Assembly: GCA_001972305.1 (NCBI GenBank)
Contig: BDDD01000312.1
Span: forward strand, 55,900-119,899
DNA length: 64,000 nucleotides
Reading direction: 5' to 3'
Source: Cephalotus follicularis
Lineage: Eukaryota; Streptophyta; Magnoliopsida; Oxalidales; Cephalotaceae
Shown here: piece by piece, positions 1-9,582 of the stretch
Layout of the letters: each line of letters opens with the position of its first letter
Position numbering within the stretch: the stretch's first letter is position 1
Position numbers and translations under genes: made by a program
Notes under the pieces: model-generated
What the model saw: the letters and a program-made list of their open reading frames with translations, nothing else
The model's database searches: none
What the model was told of the DNA's origin: nothing

Positions 1-151
1 ATATATGTTTATGTTTTTATATATATTTATTCTTTTTATGTTATATATATATATCATATATATATATATATAGTGTGTGTATGTATGTTATATTTATATA
101 TTTGTTTTTGTAATATATATATATATATATATTAGATATATATGATATATG

Positions 152-184
<33 letters not shown>

Positions 185-336
185 CAACTGAAATTCAGAG
201 TAGGATTTAAAATTACTAATGTTTAACGTAAATTGAAACAATATATAAACTTTATGTATATATATACAAACTGTATTTATATAAATATAGAATAATTATC
301 TATATGTTTTTTCTATTTATAATGCATGTATATATA
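1..336. repeat. AT-rich low-complexity flank with TA microsatellites
   Basis: Runs of alternating TA dominate. No credible gene is visible; the open frame on the minus strand only translates the TA repeat. This is the insertion site of Tat-A: ATATA at 332-336 is repeated right after the far LTR at 13374-13378. Confidence 0.85.
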
Positions 337-835
337 TGTTGATGCAGAAATCCTTTCCTCAACAGCGTCCTACGTGGAGGACTTTGATTTGTTGAAGGAA
401 ACGTTGTGGTATGCCCGAGAAGAAGGTTGGTGGTGGTGACTGTGTTCCCTGCACAAATAAGCAAACAGCTCGGAGGTCCAAGAGGTTGAACTCACGGGGA
501 CACTCCGATGCTTAAGTTAGACAATGCACAGAGAATTTTAGGTTCTTTAGTATGCAAAAATGGCTGACCTTCGTATAATCATTGATTCTTGTATTTATAG
601 CCCTGGAATGTAACTGTTGAGCGCTATAAACGGAGCTGATAGGTATCCCCTAAGGAAATGCCGAGGATCTTGGGCATTTCCCTGATCTCCTCCGGATTTG
701 GTGCTTACAGGCTGTTATGCGCTATGCTTTAAGTGTGGTAACGTCTGACCACGTGCCAGGGGCTATGGTGGACATCTGGCATCACGACCTAAGGACACGT
801 GGCACTGCTCTTTAAGTAGATTTTTTTCCATATCA
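337..835 (-). repeat. LTR of Tat-A (3' LTR in element sense)
   Basis: On the plus strand it starts TGTTGATGCAGAAATCC and ends CCATATCA, so in element sense it begins TGATATGG and ends CATCAACA. It matches 12875-13373 along its length with scattered substitutions. A stretch reading 'cttgtatttatagccc' near 591 is the TATA/leader region of the LTR. Confidence 0.93.
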
Positions 836-851
836 TATACCCCCCTGATCC
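836..851 (-). other. Polypurine tract of Tat-A
   Basis: Directly inside the 3' LTR the minus strand reads a G-rich tract (CAGGGGGGTATA). The equivalent position in Tat-D (57328-57342) has the same G6 tract. This is where plus-strand DNA synthesis primes. Confidence 0.75.
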
Positions 852-1254
852 TTCTTCTCTGGCCTTGGTAGAGGAGGAGGAGCAGAGCAGGGAGCTGTGG
901 CTCGGGCAGAACTTCACTGTGGAACTGAATTTACACTAGCTGAGGAAAGAAGGCAAGGGACACATGTGGCTTTCAGCGAGGCCTTGCCGTTCATGGATAT
1001 GACAGACCCAATCCTCAGTTGGGCCCAGCCTTGCAGCCCAACCCAAATATTGAAAAGTCATGATATGACAAAATTCCTCTTTGCACCATAACGCCTTTAA
1101 TTAATTTCCATCATTGCACCGAAGTTTAAGAGTTTTGCACGCCTAACGCTTCGGTACCCACGCATAACCTCTTCGTTTCCCGCACCTGACTTGACAGGGA
1201 AATCTCCACCGTCGAGATCAAAAGAGATCTAAAGGTCCGAACGCGTTCCCAGGC

Positions 1255-1266
1255 TCTTTAAATACC
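1255..1266 (+). promoter_or_regulatory. TATA-like box of the antisense gene, Tat-A
   Basis: CTTTAAATACC lies about 235 bp upstream of the ATG at 1494. Tat-B has CTTTAAAT at the equivalent place (29199) and Tat-D has TATAAAAG (57731). A TATA-like element in all three supports a dedicated promoter on the strand opposite gag-pol. No transcription data are available. Confidence 0.5.
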
Positions 1267-1493
1267 CCATCTCTCTTGGGGAAAATCTTTACGCTCTCTT
1301 GCTTTCCAAAACCCTAGAATCTCTGCAAATCTCTTGCCCTTCTAACCTTCAAGCACAACTTCGTCTTCGTTTTCTTCTTTACCCAGATTCTCAGGTGAAC
1401 AGCTTTCCTCAATTTCTTCTTATTTCCTGCTTCTGTAGTCTAAGGTTTTCCATGTCCACTGCATCTTCGTCTTTCTCTCTCTCTGAAAATGCC

Positions 1494-2420
1494 ATGGCTA
1501 GAACTAAACAAACCAAGAGGATGATCAGACATCCTGAGGTGGTAGCCCGAGTGTCAGCGGGGGTTACCATTGCTGAGCATCCTCTCAATATGGAGGTAGA
1601 GATGGAGGCCGCTGTTGCTAGGGCTCCCAACGTTGTGTCCACAGAGGCTGGGGTTCAATTCTTTAAGACCCATTTTGACCAGACCAAGATACGCCCGAAG
1701 AAGTTGGCGGAGCTAGTCGAAGAGTTTTCCATCCCCATGAGCCTGGACCTTGAGATCCCAGCTGATCCCTGGACGATTACAGAGAGAAGACCTGGATATT
1801 TTGTGGTCTTCCAAGACGCCCTGGAGCACGGGTTGAGGCTTCCACTGCCTCCCTTTGCCAAGACCATCCTCGACCATTACCAAATCCATCCCTCGATGCT
1901 CCAGGCACAGTCCTGGGGATTTATCATTGGATTCCTAGTGAGGTGCTTGGAGTCCGGAGTGACCACCACGGTGAACCTGTTCAAGGAGTTCCACATCTTG
2001 AATGTTTCACCAAAGAAGCGCGGTTTCTACTTCAAATCCCGTACAAAGATGATCAAGTTGTTGGCTGAGAACACTAAGAGGGTCAAAAGCTGGAGGGAGA
2101 GATATTTCATGGTCAAGAACCTCTCAGGCTTCACACCCTGTCCCTGGAGTGATACCCTGGACACAGTAGGCCTAAACCAGAGGACGACCTTGACCGCGAC
2201 TGAAAAGACTGACCTGGGGGAGCTTCTGGTTCTTGCTCCTGAGGACGTGGCCGTGGTGGTGTTTGAGGATCGCCTACAACGGCTTGGGTTAAGTATGTCC
2301 CAGGGTCATCGGGCGAGGTTGGAGATGGATGCAGAGGAGAATCCCATGGGAGTTGTGAGAGAGAGGGGACAGGATATCCGAGATGAACTTGCATCCTCCG
2401 ATACCGTTGAAGGGGGATAG
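1494..2420 (+). CDS. Antisense ORF protein, part 1: histone-H3-tail-like N-terminus plus gypsy-type transposon domain (Tat-A)
   Basis: This is an intact 308-codon frame antisense to gag-pol. After removal of Met the N-terminus reads ARTKQTKRM, matching histone H3 residues 1-8 except K for A7. Residues ~90-200 contain the block GLRLPLPPFAKTILDHYQ followed by a WGFIIGFLVRC segment. From memory this resembles Pfam PF04195 (Transposase_28, 'putative gypsy type transposon'), whose function is unknown. I chose ATG 1494 because of its GCCATGG context and because the Tat-B and Tat-D copies start here. An in-frame ATG at 1452 would add 14 residues and bury the H3-like end. Part 2 follows, by splicing or as a separate frame. 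This is the only antisense copy whose first part is unbroken. Confidence 0.75.
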   Translation: MARTKQTKRMIRHPEVVARVSAGVTIAEHPLNMEVEMEAAVARAPNVVSTEAGVQFFKTHFDQTKIRPKKLAELVEEFSIPMSLDLEIPADPWTITERRPGYFVVFQDALEHGLRLPLPPFAKTILDHYQIHPSMLQAQSWGFIIGFLVRCLESGVTTTVNLFKEFHILNVSPKKRGFYFKSRTKMIKLLAENTKRVKSWRERYFMVKNLSGFTPCPWSDTLDTVGLNQRTTLTATEKTDLGELLVLAPEDVAVVVFEDRLQRLGLSMSQGHRARLEMDAEENPMGVVRERGQDIRDELASSDTVEGG

Positions 2421-2516
2421 TCGTACTTTGCTTTCCTCTGGAGTATTGTATTTATTTTTGCTTTATTATTTGCTTTTGATGTTTTACTGACCACTTCTTT
2501 GTGACCTCTTGCAAAG

Positions 2517-4260
2517 ATGACAAATCAAGAATCGACCATGGACGTCGTCAGGGCTGCCCGGGAGCAAGTCAGGACGGTGAATCCTGAGGAGCAGAGGCAA
2601 GAGGACCTCGAGAAGAAAAAGACCCTTGAGAGAAAAAAAGGCCCTCGAGAAAACCACTGCCGGGGCACAAAAGGGGACTGCCAAGGTGGCTGCTGATAAG
2701 GTCAGGGCCGAGGAGCATGCTCAGAAGAGTGTCGAGGAGGCAAGGGCCAGGGCTGAGGTAGCCGAGGAGGCCAGGACTAGAGTTGTGGCTGACCAGTCCG
2801 TGGAGGTAAGGGCCGAGGATGTTCAGGTCCAGGTTGCCGAGGAGGCAAGGACCAATGTGACTGTGGAGATAAGAACATTGGAAACAAGGGCCGAGATTTC
2901 TCGGGGTAAATGACCTGCTGCTGACAAACTCGTTCACCATTCGATGAGGTAGAGGACAAAGGAGGAGGCTACACCTCAGAACGAAACCACCGAGGAGGTC
3001 TCCCAGGACCCTGCCCTCATGTATCCTTCCAAGGAGCTGGAGAGGGTCAGTAAGATTCTCAAAGGACTTGGCAGGTCAGGGGTGAGTTTAAAGATGCAAG
3101 GGGTCGCCGTTGAGCTGGGCAAGGCGGGTCTCTTTCCCCATGAGTTGGAAGTGAGGGAAGATTGGGACGCTAACCACCTCTGGACTCACCTCTTCCAAAG
3201 TTTCTTCAGGGTTAGTAATCTTTTTCTAACCTTTTGCTACCCGTGAACCTTCAACTTCCTATTAAGCTTGTATTTCTTTTTTCAGGGCATAGTGGCTGCC
3301 CAGCTCTTGATAGAGAGGATTGACCAGGAGAGCGCCCTGCTTGAGCAAATTGGGCCCGAAAATGTCGAGCTCAAGAGGTCGCAGGACGTGTTACGGGCTT
3401 AACTCGAGGAGGTGATTGGGGTCCAGGAACAAATTACCGCCGAGAGAGATAGAGCCTTCCAAGATCTGACGAGGGAGAAAAAGATGAGGCTGACTAAAGT
3501 CGACAGAAGCATCTCCCTCGAGGAAAAGCTGAAGGCATTCGGAGAGAGGCTCGAGAAGTCGCACGAACTTGAGGTTGCCCAGACCAGAGCTGCGGTCGAG
3601 AGAGCCGTCCTTGACTTCAGGGCTTCCTTGGATTTTCAGGATGCTCAGGATAGGGCTGTGGAGAACTTTAGAGCTTCAACGGAGTTTCAGGATGCTATGA
3701 CCAAGGCCGTAGACAATTTCAAGGCCTCTGAAGATTTCAACAAGGAGGTGCTTAAGAAGTCTTCGGTCCTTTTTCGCCGGGGATTTTATTTCTGCCGGAA
3801 CATGGTTGAATATCATCCTGAGATTATGTTGGAGTCCATCATTTACGGGCCTTCGGTGACTGAATATGACTTCTTTCCTGATGGGGTTGATGATGCTGAG
3901 GAAAGAGCTTTTCGAGCCTTTGATGAGGAGCAAATTCATGCTCAGGAACCTGACTGGACGCCCGTGGGTAATGAGTTGGTTCGATTTGTCAGCCTTACCG
4001 AGGTGCCTGATCAAGCGCCTTTGACCGCAGAGCCCATCTCTCTTGTCCTTGCCGAGGATCCCACTGTTGATCCCCCGGCTGAGGATCCTACTACTGATCC
4101 CTGGGTTGAAAATCCTGCGCCTGGACTTGTGACCGAGGATCCTCTTTTTAAGTGCATGGGCGAAGATCCTCCACCTCTCACTATTGAGCCGGCTGCCGTA
4201 GATCCTCCGCTGTCTTCTTCTCCTCTTGTACATGAGATTCCTTCAGGGGATGAAAGCTAG
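2517..4260 (+). pseudogene. Antisense ORF, part 2: Ala/Glu-rich coiled-coil region with one intron (Tat-A, broken)
   Basis: It starts at an ATG just after a pyrimidine tract ending in AG, as in Tat-B (30473) and Tat-D (58291). The first exon encodes Ala/Glu/Arg-rich heptad-like sequence (AEEARTRV-type repeats). It carries a frameshift in the A-run near 2631-2639 and stops near 2911. A 75-bp intron at 3211-3285 (AGG|GTTAGT ... TTTTTTCAG) precedes a 325-codon exon, 3286-4260, interrupted by one TAA at 3400-3402. That exon has a long coiled coil, then the conserved block FRRGFYFCRNMVEYHPE, then an acidic Pro-rich tail of DPP/EDP repeats ending SGDES. The role is unknown. Confidence 0.7.
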
Positions 4261-5240
4261 AATAGATTTTTCTCTTTCTTTTTGTCTTGTAATTTCCTTT
4301 TGTGCTCTTTTTTAGCAATACAACTTGTAACTTCACTAAGTATTAATGAAACGCAAAGTTTTTTCACCTCTGCTCTTTTTCGTATGCTTTATTTGTGTTG
4401 TATGATTTATTATCTGCTTTGAATGCTCAGGCTTAATACTCACACCCTCCTTAGGATAATCATACGTAAGTCACCGAGCCCGACCTGTACTAATGTGAGC
4501 GTTGTAATTCCCCTTAGAAATTTTCACTTAGTCTAACATATAGACTTTATATTGTGGCCTTACAATTTTCAGGCCCGATTACCTAAGGTTTGTAGTCCCC
4601 TTAGGACGCCTTATTTCAAAGGTGCTTAGGTAATAATACTTAGCCTTTGCGAGTTCTGGTGTGTTCGCAGACCAAGTCTTAGGTCTGCTCGGGCAAGTTC
4701 TTACAGGTTTGCCGAGCAGGATCTTGTCTGGCCCATTATATTCTAGACTAGGTCGTCTGAGTTTGCAGTCCACGTAGGGACACTTGTTTCAAAGTGCTCA
4801 GTCCAACGAACTTGATCGTTGCGAATTCTTACGGATTCGCCTCTCAAGACACGATGTTGCTTTGGTCGGGCAAAGGGACGCCTACCAGTGTTTGCTCCCT
4901 TGGGAGTCTAGTTGCTTCCTTAGAAGTCTTTTGTATTTGGTCTTAGTTGCTCCCCTGGAGGGAGGCTTTAGTGCTCCCCTGGAGGGAGGCTTTTGTGCTC
5001 CTCGTGGGGAGTCTTCATTGAATTGAGATCTTGGCCTGTTTGAAATACTCCCTTGGGAGCATGGTCGGGCATGCCTATATTAAAGCTTCATGGTTGAGGG
5101 AGTTGATCGGTGGCTATTCAGAGGTTTAATGACATGAACATTGGGCCTCCGGTCCCTTGCAAACTTGGAACTATGATTTTTGCACACATTTCTTGAGAAA
5201 AAATTCAATATTATTGACATTCTTGAATTTGTACAACTTA
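4261..5240. other. Non-coding spacer between antisense gene and pol, Tat-A
   Basis: The spacer begins with the T-rich 3' end of the antisense gene. It then has degenerate short repeats such as 'gtccccttaggac' and 'cccttgggagtct', including a 23-bp direct duplication near 4953-5000 (GCTCCCCTGGAGGGAGGCTT). Tat-B (31825-32890) and Tat-C (53600-55440) have related spacers. No gene is supported. Confidence 0.7.
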
Positions 5241-6420
5241 CAAAGAATCACTGGTAATACTTCCTCAGATGCTTGGTATTCCATGCTCTGTGAATCTCCC
5301 TATCCCCCAGAGTTTCAAGTTTGAATGTTCTTGGGCGGAGCACTCTCTTAACCTTGTATGGTCCTTCACAATTAGGGGATAGCTTTCCTCTGGTACCGGT
5401 TGAATCTGCAATAGCTGAATTGCGTAGGACTAGGTCTCATTCCCTTAGTGGTCGGGGGTGTACCCTTTTGCTATCGTAACGGCCTACCCTCTGTTGGTAT
5501 GCTGCAACTTTGATAGCTGCCTTGTCTCTAAGCACTTCTACTAAGTCGAGAAGCCCTTCTTCATTAATTTCTTCGCTGAAATGTACAACTCTTGATGACT
5601 GTACACCGATCTTCACCGGTATCATAGCTTCAACTCCAAAACAAATGCTGTTTGGGGAATCACCAGTTGTTGTCCGAGGAGTGGTTCTATAAGCCCACAG
5701 TACACTTGGTAGCTCCTCTGTCCATCTTCCTTTGCTATGCTCAAGACGCTTCATCAAGCTCAAGATGATTTCTCTGTTGATCACCTCGGCTTGACCATTG
5801 CTCTGGGGGTAGGCTACTGAAGCCAACCTATGCTCTATTCTCCATTCTTTGCAGAAATCATGGAAAACCTGGCAATCGAACTGCTTCCCATTATCTGAGA
5901 CTATTACTCTTGGGACTACAAATCTGCAGATGATCGATTTCCATACGAAGCTCTCTGTGTTCTTCTCTGTGATCGTTGCCAGAGGTTCTGCTTCTACCCA
6001 CTTGGTGAAGTGGTCCACTGCACAATGAGAAACTTCCTCTACCCCGTTGCCACCATTAATGGTCTGACGAAATCCATCCCCCACTATGCAAAGGGCCATG
6101 GGGTCGTGATGGAAGTCAGGGGTTCTGAGGGTCTCCTGCTTATATTGGCGTACCTCTGACACCTATCACATTTCCTCACAAAGTCTATGACATCCTAGTG
6201 CATGGTGGGCCAGAAATAGCCCTGCCTCAATAATTTATGGTACAAGGTTCTACCCTCTGTGTGATTACCACAAACTCCTTCATGGACTTCCCTTAGAGCA
6301 TAATCGGCATCTAAGGGAGTCATACACCTTAGTCAAGGATAAGAGAATGACCTTTTGTAGAGGATCCCATCTCGGAACTGGTACCTGTTTGCTATGTACA
6401 CTAGTTTTCTCGCTTCAACG
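5240..6420 (-). pseudogene. Integrase of Tat-A
   Basis: The minus-strand translation shows the HHCC zinc-binding N-terminus (EVHEGVCGNH ... RKCDRC) near 6190-6310, interrupted by stops. The rve core follows with its acidic residues visible: D in DHFTKWVEAEP, D in VSDNGKQF, E in NGQAEVINREI. The longest open piece is 5437-6162. The C-terminal segment decays past 5440 and ends in a FKLETL-like tail near 5300. The enzyme would join element cDNA to the target. Stops and frameshifts make this copy non-functional. Confidence 0.9.
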
Positions 6421-6589
6421 GGGTCCTCGGGCAAAATCCCGTTCCTCGGCCAATTGATAAATGGAGTCATCCAGTTTGGCTCCTATGGTGTATCTATGTC
6501 CATCACATCTACCTTCGAGATAGTGGGCCTATCCAGATAGTCCATTAACACTGTTTTATTTCCCTGCAACTCCTCCGCTGTTGCTAACA

Positions 6590-6960
6590 TGGACAACTGA
6601 TTTGCTCAGGCATTTTCTGCTCTGGGACTTTCAAAACTCTTAATATTTGGAAGGCTGACTTTAAACTCTGAAAGTATGTTAAGTACTTAGCCATGTAGTC
6701 TTCTCTGGCTTCATATTCACTACTTTCCAATCCAACTACTAGCTGAGAATCACTGGAGGCTTCTATTTTTTGAACCTCTAGGTGCTTCGCGATTGTCAGC
6801 CCGAAGATCAGAGCTTCCCACTCGGCCTCATTGTTTGTGGCCTTGAAGCCAAACCTCAGAGCATACTTTATGGTTCACCCATCTAGACTAGTTAACACCA
6901 AGCCTGCTCCACTGCCAATGATGCAGGATGAGCCATCCACGGACAACTTCCATAACCCCT
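6590..6960 (-). pseudogene. Second (archaeal-type) RNase H-like domain of Tat-A
   Basis: Directly after the RT/RNase H frame, minus-strand translation reads WKLSVDGSSCIIGSGAG, then a stop in place of Trp, then NNEAEWEAL and SDSQLVVG. Those are the D, E and D motifs of a second RNase H. A tandem second RNase H is a known hallmark of Tat/Ogre-type elements. It is broken by stop codons. Confidence 0.8.
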
Positions 6961-6961
6961 T

Positions 6962-8260
6962 CTATTCTTCAGGGGTGTCTTCTTCCATACACTCCGTAAG
7001 TGTATGATCTCCTACAAAATCTGCCAAGACCTGTGATTTTATTGCTGGTCTGGCTTCGAACTTCACATCATACTCACCTAACTCAACCGACCACTTGATC
7101 AGCCTTCCCGAGAGGTCTGGCTTTGCTAGCACTTGTCTTAGTGTCTGGTCGGACAGGACCTTGATATTATGAGCTTGGAAGTACGACCTCAACTTCTTTG
7201 CTGCTATAATCAGAGCATAAGCAAATTTTTCTACCTCCGGATACCTCCCCTCAGTATCGTTCAAGGCTTTGCTGACATAATATACCGGCTTTTGAACTTT
7301 CTTCTCTTCTCTGACAAGCACTGCACTCACTGCGCCCGTTGTTGCCGCAAGGTACAAATACAAGTCCTCCCCATCCTTAGGTTTTGATATCAAAGAAGGG
7401 GAAGCCAGGTATTCCTTCAACTTGTCGAAGGCTGCTTGAGATTCTTCTGACCAAGAAAATCCCTTAGGATCTCTCAATACTTTGAAAAAAGGGAGACACT
7501 TCTTTACTGACTTTGAGACAAATCTGCTCAGGGCTGCTATTCTTCCATTCAGCTTCTGTATGTCCCTGATGGTCTGAGGAGGCCTCATGCTCTGAACTGC
7601 TGAAATCTTCTCTGAGTTGGTCTCTATTCCTCTACTTAAGACCATGAATCGGAGGAACTTACCAGAGGTGACCCCAAAAGTACACTTGGAAGGATTGAGC
7701 TTCATTTTATATCTTCTTAACACCTCGAAAATTTCCTCCAAGTCTTTAATGTGAGGGCTCCTCGCTGGCGTCTTGACGAGCATGTCGTCAATATAAACTT
7801 CCATGTTTCTCTCGATCTGGGGCTCAAAGATCTTGTTAACCAGTCGTTGGTAAGTCGCCCCAGTATTCTTCAATCCCAAGGGCATGACTTTGTAGCAGTA
7901 AATGCCTCTATCAGTGATGAAGGTTGTCTTTTTTCTCGTCGGGCCCATAAATGGGGATTTGATTGTACCCCGAGTATGCGTCTAACAAGCTCGGCATTTT
8001 GTACCCTGAGGTTGCATCCACCAACTGATCAATCTTTGGGAAGGGGAAGTGATCCTTGGGACAAACTTTGTTGAGGTCTGTGAAGTCAATGCACATCCTC
8101 CACTTGCCGTTTGCTTTCTTGACTAGGACCGGGTTCGCTAGCCAGTTAGAATAGTGCACTTCCCTGATGAACCTCGCTTGTAATAGCTTGCTCACCTCCT
8201 CTGATATTACTTGCTGCCTTTCAGGAACGAAGTTCCTTTTCTTCTGCCTTGTCGGAGGCC
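6962..8260 (-). pseudogene. Reverse transcriptase and RNase H of Tat-A
   Basis: Two overlapping frames, 7911-8744 and 6962-7948, make up RT plus RNase H. RT motifs include [23 protein letters not shown] and the catalytic YIDDMLVK (about 7772-7798). RNase H shows PVYYVSKALNDTEGRYPEVEK and LSDQTLRQVL. The frames are separated by a single-base shift in an A-rich run near 7930-7938 (GPDEKK...). The region copies element RNA into DNA. Apart from the frameshift the RT is well preserved. Confidence 0.92.
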
Positions 8261-9030
8261 TCAGAGGATCCAAACTTAGCATGTGCACCATGACTTCTGG
8301 GCTGATCCCAGGGACCTCCTCTGCCGACCAAGCGAATACATCTTTGTTATTTCTGAGGAACGTTATCAGTTCCCCTTTCTCCACCTCTCCAAGTTGTGAG
8401 CCTACTTGGATAGTTTTTTCTTCATTTCCGTCCTCCAAGGGCACCTGTAACACTTCTTCCACAGGTTGTGGACGCTCGGGTTCCACATCCCCTCTAAGCT
8501 CCATATTTGCTATGGACAAGGCCTTTTCCATCCCCTTGTCTATCACAGCAGTTTTGTAGCACTCTCTTGCTACCTGCTGATCTCCTCTGACTTTCCACAC
8601 GCCAAACCTCATTGGGAACTTCATCACCAAGTGTCTCGTAGACACTATTGCCTCAAAAAGTTCAAACCTGGACGCCCGACTATAGCATTGTACGGGCTTG
8701 GTGTGTCCACTACCAGGAATGTCATCTGCACCTGGGTCTGACATGGGGCCGTGCCTGCAACCACGGACAGGTCGATGGATCCCAGAGGATGGACCATCTC
8801 CCCTGCAAAGCCAACCAGTGGGGTCTTCACGGGCCTGAGATGATCGGTCGGTATCTTTAGCCTATCAAATGCATGTTTATACAAGATATCAGTCGAGCTC
8901 TCACTATCAATTAGGATCCTCTTCATAGTGAAAATTTCCACCAGAAGAATTACCACCACTGGGTCATCATGGGGGAGACGTACTCCCTCATAGTCCGCCT
9001 TGGAGAAGGATATCACCTCCTCATCTCCAC
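8261..9030 (-). pseudogene. Aspartic protease and linker of Tat-A
   Basis: The frame 8645-9016 holds a retropepsin-like domain: GVRLPHDDPVVV, ILIDSESSTDILYKHAF, then NAIVGRPGLNFL. The active site reads D-S-E where Tat-B has D-S-G, so the essential Gly is lost. The linker to RT (8261-8640) contains EKGELITFLRNNKDVFAWS, a segment that also survives in Tat-C. Downstream it runs into RT in the same or an overlapping frame. Confidence 0.82.
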
Positions 9031-9582
9031 AAGTCTTTAACCTCTTGCTATGCTAAATCTGTTGCACTGCAAGGGATTGCCTTCCATAGGCCTTTCTAGA
9101 CCTATTATGGTCGCCCCCAGATGCGACCCCCCCAGAGATGGTGTGGATGACACCTCTGGGCTGTTGCTATTACTCCTTTGGCTGTTGTGGAGCTTCTTCC
9201 CTGCGCTCCCGCCTTTGCTGAGGAGCATTCCTATCCACATACTTGCTTAGGTTCCCCTTACGAATCAGGTATTCTGTCTGATTCTTTAGCTGTCTGCACT
9301 CCTCGGCATCGTACCCGTGGTCACAATGGTACCAGCAATACTTTTTTGTGTCCCTCTATTCAGCTGAGGATCTCATTGGTGCAGGCCATTGAATGGGGAC
9401 CTTATCTTTCTCCACCCCAAGTATCCTGGTACGAGACTCCAGGAGAGGGAAAAATTGTTGTATGCCGGGATGGGCGCCCCTCCCCTTGGTGTTTCGTCTC
9501 TCCTAGAGAGCTTGTGCCTGAGGTCATCCTTATGGAGCTCAGTCCTCTCCTTCCTCTTTTCTTTCTTGCCAGGAGCATTTCA
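9031..9582 (-). pseudogene. Gag C-terminus with zinc knuckle, Tat-A
   Basis: Minus-strand translation near 9240-9350 gives KKYCWYHCDHGYDAEECRQL, a variant knuckle with C-x2-H-x4-(H/Y)-x4-C spacing, followed by LIRKGNLSKYV. The second His of the family (GHDTEEC in Tat-C) is Tyr here. The region is cut at 9582 by the nested solo LTR; gag continues at 11555. Confidence 0.75.

Noticed and set aside
897-1091. 64-codon plus frame before the antisense gene
   Set aside because: It has no ATG at its start and no counterpart in Tat-B or Tat-D; it is leader sequence.
1395-1438. A 5'-UTR intron in the antisense gene (CAG|GTGAAC ... CTGTAG), with a similar donor at 29334
   Set aside because: The implied introns are ~40-44 bp, shorter than usual plant introns, and Tat-D does not share a clear acceptor.
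1494-1523. A captured histone H3 gene fragment
   Set aside because: Similarity covers only the first eight residues, with no H3-like sequence afterwards in any copy. A peptide-level match is supported; an H3 gene is not.
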